From: Dactylonectria macrodidyma
Lineage: Eukaryota > Ascomycota > Sordariomycetes > Hypocreales > Nectriaceae
Direction of reading: 5' to 3'
NCBI GenBank assembly: GCA_020744425.1
Contig: JAGMUV010000016.1
Coordinates: 372,001 to 436,000 of the forward strand
DNA length: 64,000 bases
In this document: one piece after another, positions 51,985 through 62,791 of the stretch
How positions within the stretch are numbered: position 1 is the first letter of the stretch
How the letters are laid out: every line of letters begins with the position of its first letter
The notes under the pieces: model-generated
Seen by the model: the letters and a program-made list of their open reading frames with translations, nothing else
Database searches by the model: none
What the model was told of the DNA's origin: nothing
Made by a program: the position numbers and the translations under genes

Positions 51985-53391
51985 GGCAGGGGGTGGCCGC
52001 GTAAATACGAAATGAAAATAAGACTGCAGCTACTGCCAGTTTTCCTGGCGCCCTCAATCCGTGTCGACCCACTTCGCCAAGCTTCCAAAAAATAACCAGC
52101 GAACCTATGTCCATGATAAGCGAGCGGCGCAGACAAGTGAGTGGCGATCCTCTCCTGATGCAGACACTCTCTCCACTGTTTTCTTCGCGTGAGTTGAGAT
52201 CGGGCGGAGGAGGCCGCATTGAGTGGCGAAGAGGAGTCTGGGCAGCCCTCCCAAGGCGGTCGAGACACCAATTGGACGGTTCACAATAGGCGAGGTGTTT
52301 CGGAGGAGCGCTGCACGAGCTCCTCTGGCAAGATTGGCAGGGGCTCCCAGATGCCATCGCGGCCGCCGAAGGCTGCGTAGAGCGTCGTTGAACGATTTAC
52401 AGTGCACTTGATAAGCGAACGGGTGTAAATTAGACTACTTTCTTAACATTTGCATGCTAAGAAAGTCAGAATACAAGGGAAGGTGGTTGTGTTGAGCCCT
52501 TGTGACAAGTAGTAAGCGGCACAGAGTAGATATTCGTGCATCCACCATGTCGCGGGCCGAACTTGACAGCATCTCGCGTCTCCACCAAACGAATGACTAC
52601 GATTCTACCGTGTGAAGATAGGTACTAGTTTTCTCACACGTACAATAAGACCAATGCTCATGTAAACAATACTGAGGTTCGTTAACCTTTGATCTCGCTC
52701 TGAGGGACTTTGAATCCGTCCTAATCACATCACGATTCGCCTCCCTCTCCTCTATCAGCTTACCGTTGCCGTTTGGCAACAGTCTAGCATCCTTCTTCGC
52801 CCTGGTTGTCTTGGTTTCCGGTTCTAGCGCTTCCACAATTATCGGTTAGCTCTCCAAGCCCCTCATCATTTGTTAGACAGCAGGACGGAATTTAGTTCAT
52901 TCTCTTGACAGCAAAGGCGGGCCAAAGACCGCACCGTACTTTTTCGAATTGACGCAAAGTATAAAACATTATCGCTCCTGGTTATAAAAAAAAAAAAAAG
53001 ACAGATTGGACAGCCAGCTTTCGACTAACCTCATTAGCTATCAGTAGAAGACTTTATGTCAGAATGTGCTATCACCTCATATCGCAAGGCGGGGTCCGCA
53101 TTCAGTCTACCGAAGTGACCATAACAAAGGACGTGAGAAACTGGAAGAAACATCTGACCCTTGTGCGTTAGTTGACATCCTTGCAGAATATCTGATGAGG
53201 TGAGAGAGAACAACGCGGCCCCCCTCGGATTTGATTGGCCCCCGCCCGAGATCGTTAACAAGGGGGGGCTGCGGTATTAAAGCTGGCCGACTCACCCTAC
53301 CTTACTGGAATTATTTGTTCATGATACAACCTCGCTCAATTGACCAAGAAACCCAACACACGTCTTCTGAAAACCATCCAAGAACGGGAAA
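51985..53391. other. No gene recognised
   Basis: Contains a 13-base A run near 52987 and short frames without domains. The last 150 bp are the promoter of the methyltransferase (GGTATTAAAGC near 53271 and an AC-rich leader). Confidence 0.45.
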
Positions 53392-54799
53392 ATGGCAACA
53401 GTTGACGCAGATCCTATCGTGGCTCCCGATGAAGACGTTCGATCCCTCTCCTTGCGTAAGAAAAGCTTGAGCTAACTCTAGGTCCAGGTCGCTGACGATG
53501 GGGACTCCTCACTCGGAGATGTAGGATGGCGTCTTGCTTGTCGTCCTCCAAATAGAGACAAGATCACTGATACAAAGCATGGCGGTAGGACACGGCATCA
53601 TCGACTGATAGCCTAAGAAGTTCTATTCTCGACTACCGACACGAGAACGGGAGAACATATCATCGATACAAGGAAGGAAGTGGGTTACCCGTGACTTCTC
53701 TACTGGTGACCCAGAGAGCTCACAATGACATCTGCTGAGTATAGAATACAACTTTCCCAACGACGACCAAGAAAACGAGAGGCTCGGTATCCTTGCCCAC
53801 CCCGACCGCTACTTGATATTTCTTGCTAAAGGTGTTCAGACCTACAACACAATTTATTCCTCCTAACTTTCGACAATAAGCTTGGTCTTTCGCCCCCGAA
53901 CTTGCCTGATTCCAAGATCAAGCGAGTTCTCGACTTGGGCACTGGCACAGGCATTTGGGCAATTGACTTTGGTGACGAGCATCCTGAGGCCGAGGTAAAA
54001 AAGAATTGTCCCAGAGCTGAAGACTTATGGCTGACCCTACATAACCTAGATTGTCGGTGTCGATCTGTCTCCCAGTCAGCCGAGCTTGTAAACCTGGTTT
54101 GCCCTTTGTGTTCGCCACGGTAACTAATAGCTAAACAGTGTTCCCCCAAATGTCCAGTTCCTCATTGATGACATTGATGAGGAGTGGACTTATTCTAAAC
54201 CATTTGATTACATCCACAGCAGACTGATGAACTTTAGCGTTCAGAACTGGTCTGATTATCAGCACAAAATCTTCCAGTAAGCTTCACTTGAGGCTCCGTA
54301 TTGCCTATATCTCAGCTTTAACTTGGCTAGTTGTCTCGCCCCGGGCGGCTACGTTGAGCTGCAGGAGGTCGACGTTATCATGAAGTCGGATGACGGCACT
54401 CTCACCAAAGACCATACACTCGGCAAATGGACTAAGCTTCTAGAAGAAGCAGCAGCTAAATTAGGCCGGCCTTACGAACAAACCGACAAATTCAAGGAGA
54501 TCATGGCCGAGGTCGGATTCACCGATATCGTCGAAACCCGTTTCAAGTGGCCGACAAACAGTTGGGCCAAGGGCAAGAAATACAAAGCGCTCGGAGCTTG
54601 GAGTAACGAGAACATGAACCTTGCTCTAGAGTCACTGACTATGGCGCCGTTTACGAGGGGCCACGGTTGGTCAAGGGAGGAGGTCCATGTTTTTCTGGTT
54701 GACGTGAAGAGGGAGTTGAACGACCCGAAGATTCATGCCTACTCGCCAATGTACGCATCTTTATCAATTACTTGGTTTCATGCGCTAACGTATCTATAG
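53392..54799 (+). CDS. LaeA-like SAM-dependent methyltransferase, about eight exons
   Basis: Proposed exons: 53392-53418, 53488-53520, 53589-53679, 53745-53786, 53840-53994, 54050-54087, 54139-54276 and 54331-54799, all joining in phase for about 330 residues. The spliced product starts MATVDADPI and includes SSILDYRHENGRTYHRYKEG, NERLDLQHNLFLLTFDNKLG, the SAM-binding motif I VLDLGTGTGIWAIDFGDEHP, IVGVDLSPSQPSFVPPNVQF, then FDYIHSRLMNFSVQNW and LAPGGYVELQEV. This is the order of fungal LaeA/UMTA-type methyltransferases, linked to secondary-metabolite regulation or methylation of small molecules. The first intron donor (GTGGCT) is weak and the last codons may be altered by a further intron (GTACGC at about 54751). 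None of the exons has a stop. A hAT-type MITE sits about 130 bp downstream. Confidence 0.78.
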
Positions 54800-54929
54800 T
54801 TGCTCGGTTTATGGAAGGAAGCCTGAAGCCTGAGGGGAATAGAGTGGTGTACGTAGGACGATAGGGGATACTGTTGCAAAACCCCTGCCAGATTTCCATG
54901 AATGAATGAATGAACTCTATTCCACCCGG

Positions 54930-55341
54930 CAGGCTTTCTATCCATATTCCATACTCCATACAGGCCTGTATGGAATATGGAATATGGAATGCACCTCGTA
55001 TGGAAGCTTATTCCATACGTATGGAATACAAAAAATGACGTCATCTCTCACACTGCTACTATCGTAAAGAATCAGGTTTAGGAGCTCTGCAATTCAGTAA
55101 TTATACAGTGGTTTACCTGCTGTCGGCTGCAGACAGAGCTGAGTTTGAAGTATGAAACAGCATAAACGAGGGGTTTGGGATCACTCTGAAACAGACTGCA
55201 GTAGCGGGGATAATATTTTCCGGAATAATCCATTATTCCATACGTATGGAATACGGACGGCCCGTATGGAATACGGAATATGGAGTATGGAACATTCCAT
55301 ACTCCATCACTTATTCCATACGAGTATGGATAGAAAGCCTG
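54930..55341. mobile_element. 412-bp hAT-type MITE with ATTCCATA repeats
   Basis: The ends are CAGGCTTTCTATCCATA and its complement, flanked by the perfect 8-bp duplication CCACCCGG (54922-54929 and 55342-55349). Both subterminal regions are filled with ATTCCATA/TATGGAAT words in direct and inverted orientation (about twenty). The centre (about 55025-55200) is unrelated and non-coding. The structure is that of a non-autonomous hAT, the repeats being likely transposase-binding sites. Confidence 0.88.
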
Positions 55342-55349
55342 CCACCCGG

Positions 55350-55620
55350 GAGCAGTCAGAATCCCAATTGATGAGACCCGCCGTACTTTGGAAGATCTGG
55401 ACCGGTGACGAGCTCAGAACAGTGTACTTTTTGAATTTACCCATCTGATTCGAGTCCTCCAAGTGTAATATAAGATAGTCTATTCCCCAGGAGACAGGCA
55501 CCCCGAGCAGAGATTGAATTCAATAGCCTTTTCTTGATCTTCGCTGCTGATCGTTTGCATCTTACATAGGCTAGCCCAATGCACTACCTTTAAGATTACC
55601 TCAATCTGGACATAATTCGG
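55350..55620. other. No gene recognised
   Basis: Spacer between the MITE and the truncated end of pogo copy B. Confidence 0.5.
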
Positions 55621-57716
55621 CCAGAGCCATGAATCGTCGGTTCGGGTTCAGTACCGCCTTTCTTTTCGTCCCTTGCCACAGCTAAGCCATCTGCTCCTCG
55701 AGGCCAGTAATCCGGGCACTCTGAACGGCCACCTTCATCTCTAAAGCTTCTTCAAGGTCCTTTGCGATCTTGCTGTACTTCCGCCTGGTCGGACGGCTTC
55801 GGTGTTTGGTCAAATCTCTCACGTGGCGGCTTGTTTCGGCGAATTATCTAAGTGTAGCTGAGGAGGGCTGGGCGTCTTGAAACGTTCTAGTATTTTTTCC
55901 TTTGTCTGGTTGAATTTCTGGATGTGTTAGAGCTTTGTGACGGTTTATTGGCTAATTTCTAGTAAATCTCCAGCCGGATAAGATAATCTTTTCCCTCATG
56001 CTTGCCTCTCTGGCTTTCGCGTATGTCCGTATAAAGTTGACTTTGTCAACCGGCGCAGAATCGGCCAAACTAGGCAGCTTTTGGAGTTCTTTCCGATATG
56101 CACCTTTGATGGCGTTAAAAATTCCCATTATGTAACTGTTACAAACCATGAGAGCAATGCGCTGGTAGATAGCAGCAGTAGACGTTGTTCAGAAAGCACG
56201 TAGCCATCCACTCATCCTGACTGTGAAAGGCTTCTAGCGAGTTGATTCAACTAACTAGTCCCTATGCTGTTTACTTTCAAGGTGAAGAAAGGAAAGAATC
56301 TAAATACAAACTGGGTGCGTGAAGCGTTATATCTTCTTTAATATAGAAGATTCGAGAATCGACTCGATGGCGCTGTGGAGAAGAATTCGGGCTTGGCGGC
56401 AGAGCCGCCAGCCAAGTGGGCCTGACCCGTTACACTGACTGCTCGTTCGCGATCTTATAGCGGGACACTCTGCGGTGAAATCACCAAAACACTCACCTGT
56501 GCATGGCTTCCATGACCGTCAAGGATAATAAGTCTCGCATCTGATGCATAGCGAGGCTCCATTTGAGGTAGATAAACGTCTTTCAACCACTCGAGAGCTA
56601 TATGGTTGTCAGTCCAGCCGTTCGGGGATGTGATGTAGTGCCAGTCCGCTATTAATTCGAACTCGTTAAGAAACCACTGCTTCTGCAGCTCTTTTCGTTT
56701 AAAGATAATTCCCGGTTTCAAAGCACGGCCAGTTGCGGTGACAGCCTCAATCAACGAGGTCCAGGTGCGCGACTGGACGCCTTTTAACAACGCCTTCTTC
56801 TTCGGGTCGGAACTCCCGATTACGAGGCTGTCCAAGCCTTATGGACAACCAATTAGTTATGACCTATAAAAACCCATAGGGAACTTATAGAGGACTTACC
56901 GAAACCCGCCATTATGCCGCCCTCGTCCACGTTAACTGTGTTCTCAGGCTTGATCCAGCCGTATTCCGTCTCCCGGATATCGAAGTACCAATTGACCGCC
57001 TTTGGTGTAAACCCGTCAAATCTGGCGGCTTCCTGACGTTTTCCAAGCTTGGTAGATAGTTTTGAGTGTCGCTTGATGAACCTGGAGGTCCAGTTTTTAC
57101 CCAATGGCTTGTTATCGCCTTGTTGTTGAAGGAGGGCCTCGACACAGGCGCGGAGTTGGCTGTGCGAAGGAGCATAGCCCAGAGACTCTTGTCGCAGCAC
57201 CCAACGAACGAGGATCTCCTCTTGGCTCTTTGAAATACGCTGGTGGGCCTGGACATGTTCATTCCTGCTCGCTTGACCGGAAAGTCTTCTAGAAATGGTT
57301 GACCGAGGCACTCCACGTTTCTCGGCCGCTCCTGTCTGTGAGAGGCCTCTATCAGTGATATCGAATATAGCCTCAGCTACGTCATCTTCGGTGTAATTAC
57401 GATGAACCATTGCAGGAGGAGTTCCGACCGCAACTTAGGTGAAAATTCGGCTTGAGTGGATGGAGTCGCCTAGGGTGGATGAGGTGAAATGCGAAAAAAT
57501 TCAAAGGGCTAGAGATTCAGGCCACGAGGCGGGACGGGGAAAAGTGAGGCCGGTACTAAAATTCCATGAAAAAAGCAATATAGTACAGGCCTTAGTTTGA
57601 GAGTACCTTTATTTCTGGCTGAATGCGGGGCAATTGAAAATTTGGATTTTGTATGGGAAGATTGAAATTTTGGTGATCCATTAGGTGGGGGTGTCCATTA
57701 GGTGGTGCCGGATGGT
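55621..57716 (-). mobile_element. Pogo-like element copy B, truncated and inactivated
   Basis: Same family as 4420-9676, in reverse orientation. The transposase-upstream end is intact (57640-57716, reads GGTGCCGGATGG then TA). The other end is cut within the C-terminal coding region at 55621. The transposase exons are 57410-56900 and 56837-56497, then a solo LTR, then a degenerate exon 3 from 56216. Exon 3 has CAA-to-TAA (stop in HGLQ) and later damage. Exons 1 and 2 remain open and differ from copy A by only a few residues. Confidence 0.9.
56222..56434 (-). mobile_element. Solo LTR inserted at the intron-2 acceptor of pogo copy B
   Basis: TGTGAAAGGC...CCGTTACA in plus view, 213 bp, flanked by CTGAC at 56217-56221 and 56435-56439. 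It is the same LTR family as 9853-10068, in opposite orientation, and nearly identical. Read with the transposase, the duplication is GTCAG, so the CAG acceptor is present on the exon side of the LTR. Confidence 0.92.
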
Positions 57717-57867
57717 ATTGTATAAATAGCTTTAAGTCAGAGCTTTCCTTAGGAATCTCTTTCTCTCCTTGTAAACAATCATGTTGCCCAAGTCGCACTC
57801 GACCTCGTTCGTGCTCTTGTCCCGTCACACTTCCTTCGCCGTTTAGCAACGGGTTCATTTCCTGGGC

Positions 57868-58824
57868 TCAATACCACCTCGAGGTCGCGATATTCGGTCT
57901 CCCATACCTTCTGAACCATCTCTTTCGCAGTTGCGATCTAATCCGGATGTTTTCCCCAGTGTTCTTCGAACCAACCCCATCGATACGCAGGGTGGAGAGC
58001 CAACGCCCACGTAATATATTGGTGTCTCGTCGAGAATTGTGTAGTATTTGTTGAGCTTCTACCACCCTAGGTTGATGTTGATCCTGACGTGTTCGGGATC
58101 AGGATAATCCTCCGCGACTGCCTTGTACTCCCCCAGTTTGCAATTAGGAATTCGAAGCCTTGAATGACATCCCAGATATTTCCGTACGAGCCGACCCACC
58201 CTCTCTTCCGTTTGCGTTGAATACCGTCTCCCTCAAGGGTTTTGACGGTGACCTCGTAGAATCCAAGAATCGTAGCGAGGTGTTCGAGGACGTCCCAGTC
58301 CTTATCTGAAAGCTGGTTTTCGGATAGGCAAATTCGCGGTTGAACAGCCGACCTCCTCATCTGGCCCGTCTTTTTCGACCTATTGTCCTGCTCCCAAGCT
58401 TGTTTGTGTTTAAGAATCATCACATCGAGGTAAGGACGGAGTTTGATCGCGCGGCGGATCATGTAGAGCTGGGACAGCCATCTGGTATCGTTATCGACGA
58501 CGATGTTCAGAGGCTTCCTCGCTCGAACTCTCGGATCGATAGATTGGTCCATATCAGCCTGCTGAACACCTCGAAGAAGGTAACTCAGTAAATCAGATCT
58601 GTTGATGTCAACAACGAGGTTGTGGAGCTTCCCCGCTGGTCCTCTCCTCCAAAGATCGTGTTCAGTTTCAGTACCGCTGCTGCGCCGGAAAGCTGATTCT
58701 CAAATGCCTCTGGATTGGAGCCAGAAAGCAATGCTTTGGCAGAGATGTTGAGTATGTGGCCAAAGCACCGACCTCCGATCACGGCAAGGACGATTTTTGC
58801 AAGGCACATAATCCCAGATAACAC
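57868..58824 (-). pseudogene. Degraded hAT transposase related to the nested one
   Basis: Minus-strand fragments 58824-58585 (HILNISAKALLSGSNPEAFE), 58552-58067 (NIVVDNDTRWLSQLYMIRRA, GWVGSYGNIWDVIQGFEF) and 58065-57868 match the middle of the 6059-8543 transposase in order. They have frameshifts between pieces and lack both the BED finger and the dimerisation domain. The identity is clearly lower than between the pogo copies, so this is an older, different hAT subfamily. Confidence 0.82.
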
Positions 58825-58829
58825 GTGCC

Positions 58830-59448
58830 GATTTCCGGATTCCCATCATCGTCAACAGCAGTGATGGCGTCAGAATCTGATAAAATACTCATCTTGAGCT
58901 AGTTACGCAATGCAACCGGTGTAGCTGTTGAAGTCGATGCGGAAGTTAGAAGAATTGAGGGCACTACAGAGGCATTAAAGGAGGTGGTGGCCAGGGAAAT
59001 TAGGTGATCTGCCGTACGTACAAGCCACACATAGCCTTAGTTACGGGTCGCTGTTAGGATTTATACCAATCCGCAGTTACAGTCACTAACAGTGGCTAGT
59101 AGACCCACTTCATATCCACGAAATCAACGAAATCCACCAATTTCAAGGTAATATTGAGTTGGGCAGCTTACTAATAAAGTCCTCCATTGAGTTGGTTGAG
59201 TTGGCCGTTGATCAACGAGTTGATCAACTAGTTGATTACGTTGAGTTGTTTGTGTCAAAATAAAATGGGTTACACCCTAGAAGACTGTTGAGACCTATAT
59301 TCAACACCCTCACTAGCTCAATAGGCTTCTGGCTCAGCGGCTCTTACTAAAGCTTTTTCTTCTAGAAAACTCGAGTGAGGGGACTTTAGGCTGTCTTTCC
59401 AGGGCGAATGAAATTCTCATTTTAGCAGGTTCTTCGGCGTCAGAAGTG
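58830..59448. other. No gene recognised; GTTGATCAAC-rich patch
   Basis: Positions 59153-59262 are dominated by GAGTTG, GTTGATCAAC and CAACTAGTTGAT words, another single-motif palindromic patch. The remainder shows no gene. Confidence 0.5.
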
Positions 59449-59544
59449 TGGCGTCGACGTGAATCGAACTTGTGACTCCGAGGCATCAACTTCTCGGGCG
59501 AGGCATGAACTTCTCGCTTAAAACCACTAGGCCAACCGGGCTCA
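59449..59544 (-). tRNA. tRNA-like sequence with pol III boxes, probably a pseudogene or SINE head
   Basis: On the minus strand there is an A box (TGGCCTAGTGGTTTTAA) and a B box (GTTCGATTC) about 50 bases apart, as in tRNA genes. Between them a stem-loop (GAGAAGTTCATGCCTCG) occurs twice with one base changed (CAT/GAT). The acceptor ends (GCCCGGT and GTCGACG) do not pair and the T-stem is broken, so it is unlikely to be a working tRNA. It could be the head of a tRNA-derived SINE. Confidence 0.35.
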
Positions 59545-59730
59545 TAACCTGTCAGATATAAATGGAAAGATGTCATGCATGTGAGGGTGGTAGAGAGTCA
59601 AATTGGCCTTGATCATTGCTCAAGTCAAGAGGACGAAGGTCCCAGTTATATACACAACAATGTTGTCCAAGTGGGTCGGGACGCCTCCTCGGCTGGGGCG
59701 GAATATCGTTTGACAGTTTGGGTCTCTGAG

Positions 59731-61505
59731 CAGGAATGAACGGATACATGCCCAGCAGGTATTTCCAAGAGCCAGAAGGAGACTCTCCTTCGTTGGGTGC
59801 TACGGCAAGAGTCTCTGGGCTATGCTCCCTCGCACAGCCAGCTCCGCGCCTGTGTCGTGGCCATCCTTCAACAACAAGGCGATAATATGCCTCTGGGCAA
59901 GCACTGGACCACCAGGTTCGTCAAGTGTCACCCACAACTATCTACGAAGCTTGGAAAACGTCAGGAAGCCGCCAGATTTGACGGGTTTACGCCGAAGGCG
60001 GTCAATTGGTACTTCGATATCCGGGAGAACAAGTACTGCTGGCTCAAGCTTGAGAACACGGTTAACGTGGACGAGGGTGGCATAATGGCGGGTCTCGATA
60101 AGTCCTCTACAAGTCCTCTACGGGCTTTTATAGGGCATAACTAATTGGTTATCCATAAGGCTTGGACAGCCTCGTAATCGGGAGCTCTGACCCGAAGAAG
60201 AAGGCGTTGTTGAAGGGCGTTCAGTCGCGCACTTGGACCTCGTTTATTGAGGCTGTCACGCAACTGACCGCGCTTTAAAACCGGGAATTATCTTTAAACG
60301 AAAAGAGCTGCAGAAGTAGTGGTTTCTTAAGGAATTCGAATTGATAGCGGACTGGCACTACATCACATCCCCGAACGGCTGGACTGACAACCATATAGCT
60401 CTCGAGTGGTTGAAAGACGTTTATCTACCTCAAACGGAGCCTCGCGATGCATCAGATACGAGACTTATTATCCTTGACGGTCACGGGAGCCATGCGCAGG
60501 TGAGCCTTTTGGGGTTTTCGCCGCGGAGTCACCCTCTATGGGGTCGCTAACGAGCAGTCAGGACGAGTGGATGGCGACATGCTTTCTGAACAACGTCTAC
60601 TGCTGTTACCTACCAGCACATTGTTCCCATGGTTTGCAACCGTTAGATAATGGAATTTTTAATGTCCTTAAAGGCGCGTATCGGAAAGAACTCCAAAAGC
60701 TGGCTAGTTTAACCGATTCTGCGCCGGTTGACAAAGTCAACTTTATTCGGGCATACGCGAAAGCCAGAGAGGCGGGCATGAGGAAGGAGATTATCTTATC
60801 CGGCTGGAGATTTACTGGAAATTGGCCTATCAACCGTCACAAAGCTCTAACACATCCGGAAATTCAACCGGACAAAGAAAAACTGCTGGAAGAGTTCAAT
60901 ACGCCGAGCCCTCCTCAACTGCTCTCAGATGATACGCCGAAAACGAGCCGGCAAGTGAGGGATATGGCCAAACACCGAAGTCGTCCGACCAGGCAGAAGT
61001 ACAGTAAGATCGCAAAGGGGTTGGAAGCTTTACAGATGAAGGTGGCCGTTCAGAATGCGCGGATTACTGGCCTCGAAGAGCTGATGGCCCAGCTGCGGCG
61101 AGGGAAGAAAAGAAAGGCGGTACCGAACCCGAACCGACGATTCATGGCTCTAGCGGAGGCTCTCGTGGCTGGAGAAGCTTTTCCTGACTCAAAGAAGGCA
61201 GAAATAGAGGTGGATGTGGATGAGGAGGTTGAGTCGATGATTGAGGTGGGTTTCCGGTTAGAGGACGAAAGTGAGGACTTTATGGTCGTAACAAAGCACT
61301 GCCAGCGCACACGGAGCGGTCGGGAGGTCAAAAAACCACGCAGAGAGTAGAATTTGATCAATTTCTAGACACCTTCTCCAAAGCATCATTTATTAATTGA
61401 GGATTGGGCCTGGTTTTGCGGACATCAAAAATTGGATTTTGCATGGGAGGGTCAAATTTTTGGTGATCCATTAGGTGGGGGTGTCCATTAGGTGGTGCCG
61501 GATGG
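59731..61505 (+). mobile_element. Pogo-like element copy C, 5'-truncated
   Basis: Same family as copies A and B. The left end and the first about 45 transposase codons are missing; the right inverted repeat ends at 61505 and is followed by TA. The intron-2 acceptor (CAG at 60559-60561) is uninterrupted and shows the empty site for the insertions in A and B. Confidence 0.9.
59797..61350 (+). pseudogene. Pogo-like transposase of copy C, frameshifted
   Basis: Exon 1 remnant (59797-60097), exon 2 with a 1-bp deletion near 60258 (GTCACGCAACTG where copy A has GTCACCGCAACTGG) and a CAG-to-TAG stop at about 60317, and a fully open exon 3 from 60562 to 61350 (DEWMATCFLNNVYCC ... KKPRRE). The exon-3 product is about 92% identical to copy A by eye. 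Confidence 0.88.
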
Positions 61506-61531
61506 TATTCATAAAGTGAGACTATTCATAA

Positions 61532-62296
61532 GGGAATTGCTATACGGGCATGACATTTTGGCTACACGGGCATGACTTTTGTAACATCTGATTGGATAGG
61601 ACCCTCTTTTGTTAGCACATTCGGTTCTGCCAACAGCTCTAGTTTGTACCTAGAGTTTTCATCCCTTACTTGACTGACGCGACGCTCTCCATCAGATAAT
61701 TAGCTATGCATTGCTAGTCTCCCAGCCCTCGACGATAAAAACCTTCATTATGTTCCAATCCGAGCCTCCTCATAGCTCAGAGAGCAATTCAAGACGCCGA
61801 ACCCGAAGGCCTGGCCCGAGCGATCAATCACGTCCTCGAAAACGACAGCGACAGATGCGACCGGCCAGGTTCAGCCCACCACTACTTCCGGATAGACCAC
61901 AATCAGCTACCAGCACCGCGACAAGTATCGACGCAACCAAGCATCCGGAGGCGAAGGAGTCGGTGGGAGATGGTTGACAGCGACGAGGAGGTTCTTTCTT
62001 GTGTAACAGTTAGGAAGTAGAGGTGTAGATAGCTGCCTTCGAGGGCGTAATAGAGTTGGCCTTGTTCTGTATGGAAAACCAGACCTTATTCTGACGCCTG
62101 TGCAAGACCTGTTTGGCCGACCTAATTGCTTCTACCCACTGAAAAGGAGACCTTGTTAGCGAAGCTGGTTTCACCGCCTTTGCGGGGATGTATCTATGGG
62201 TCGACGGAAATCTAGCGAATCAGATGTTACAAAAGTCATGCCCGTGTAAGAGTCATGCCCGTGTAGCCAAAATGTCATACCCGTATAGCAATTCCC
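61532..62296. mobile_element. 765-bp non-autonomous element with 8-bp target duplication
   Basis: Inverted repeats of about 60 bp begin GGGAATTGCTATACGGGCATGA. ATTCATAA is duplicated at 61524-61531 and 62297-62304. Inside each arm the word TACACGGGCATGAC is repeated. The interior has one modest plus-strand frame (61711-61977; from the ATG at 61750, MFQSEPPHSSESN, very basic) that is not a transposase. An 8-bp duplication suits hAT, P or Merlin elements; the autonomous partner is unknown. Confidence 0.9.
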
Positions 62297-62304
62297 ATTC
62301 ATAA

Positions 62305-62791
62305 AGTATGAAAGTCACATGATCGTTCCCTCACAGGAAGTAGGTACCAAAATGCCTTCGAGGAATATACTGCGAACAGTCACGATACGAGCCATCAAGC
62401 CAGTTATCAACGCCTACGACCATGCCATCGAGGACGAGGTCTTCTGCGACTCCTGAGTCCCCGAGAGATGAGTACGAGGCGTGCCCAGCCCCTCTAATAA
62501 AACAAGTCAATATAAGCAAGTCAAGTAAACAACGAAGTAGGTACTGTGAGTTTGGATAAACGCTCTGAATGAACAGGCTCAGATAGTACATAGATTTAAT
62601 GCTGCAAGAAACAAAGAACCCTACCTCATGACATATACTCAATAGAGCGGGTTTTTTTTTCAGAATATTAATATGAGTATTGCTATCACGGCTCTATCAT
62701 ATTGCTATCGCGGCTGTATATCCCGCCTACAAAATTCTAACTCCCCAACACCCGCACATCCCAAAAGGTAAATCAGCTGCATCTGCACTAG
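62305..62791. other. 3' flank of the WOPR gene; no other gene
   Basis: A 34-codon plus-strand frame from the ATG at 62351 (MPSRNILRTVTIRAIKPVIN) has no recognised identity. The rest is A+T-rich. Confidence 0.4.
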
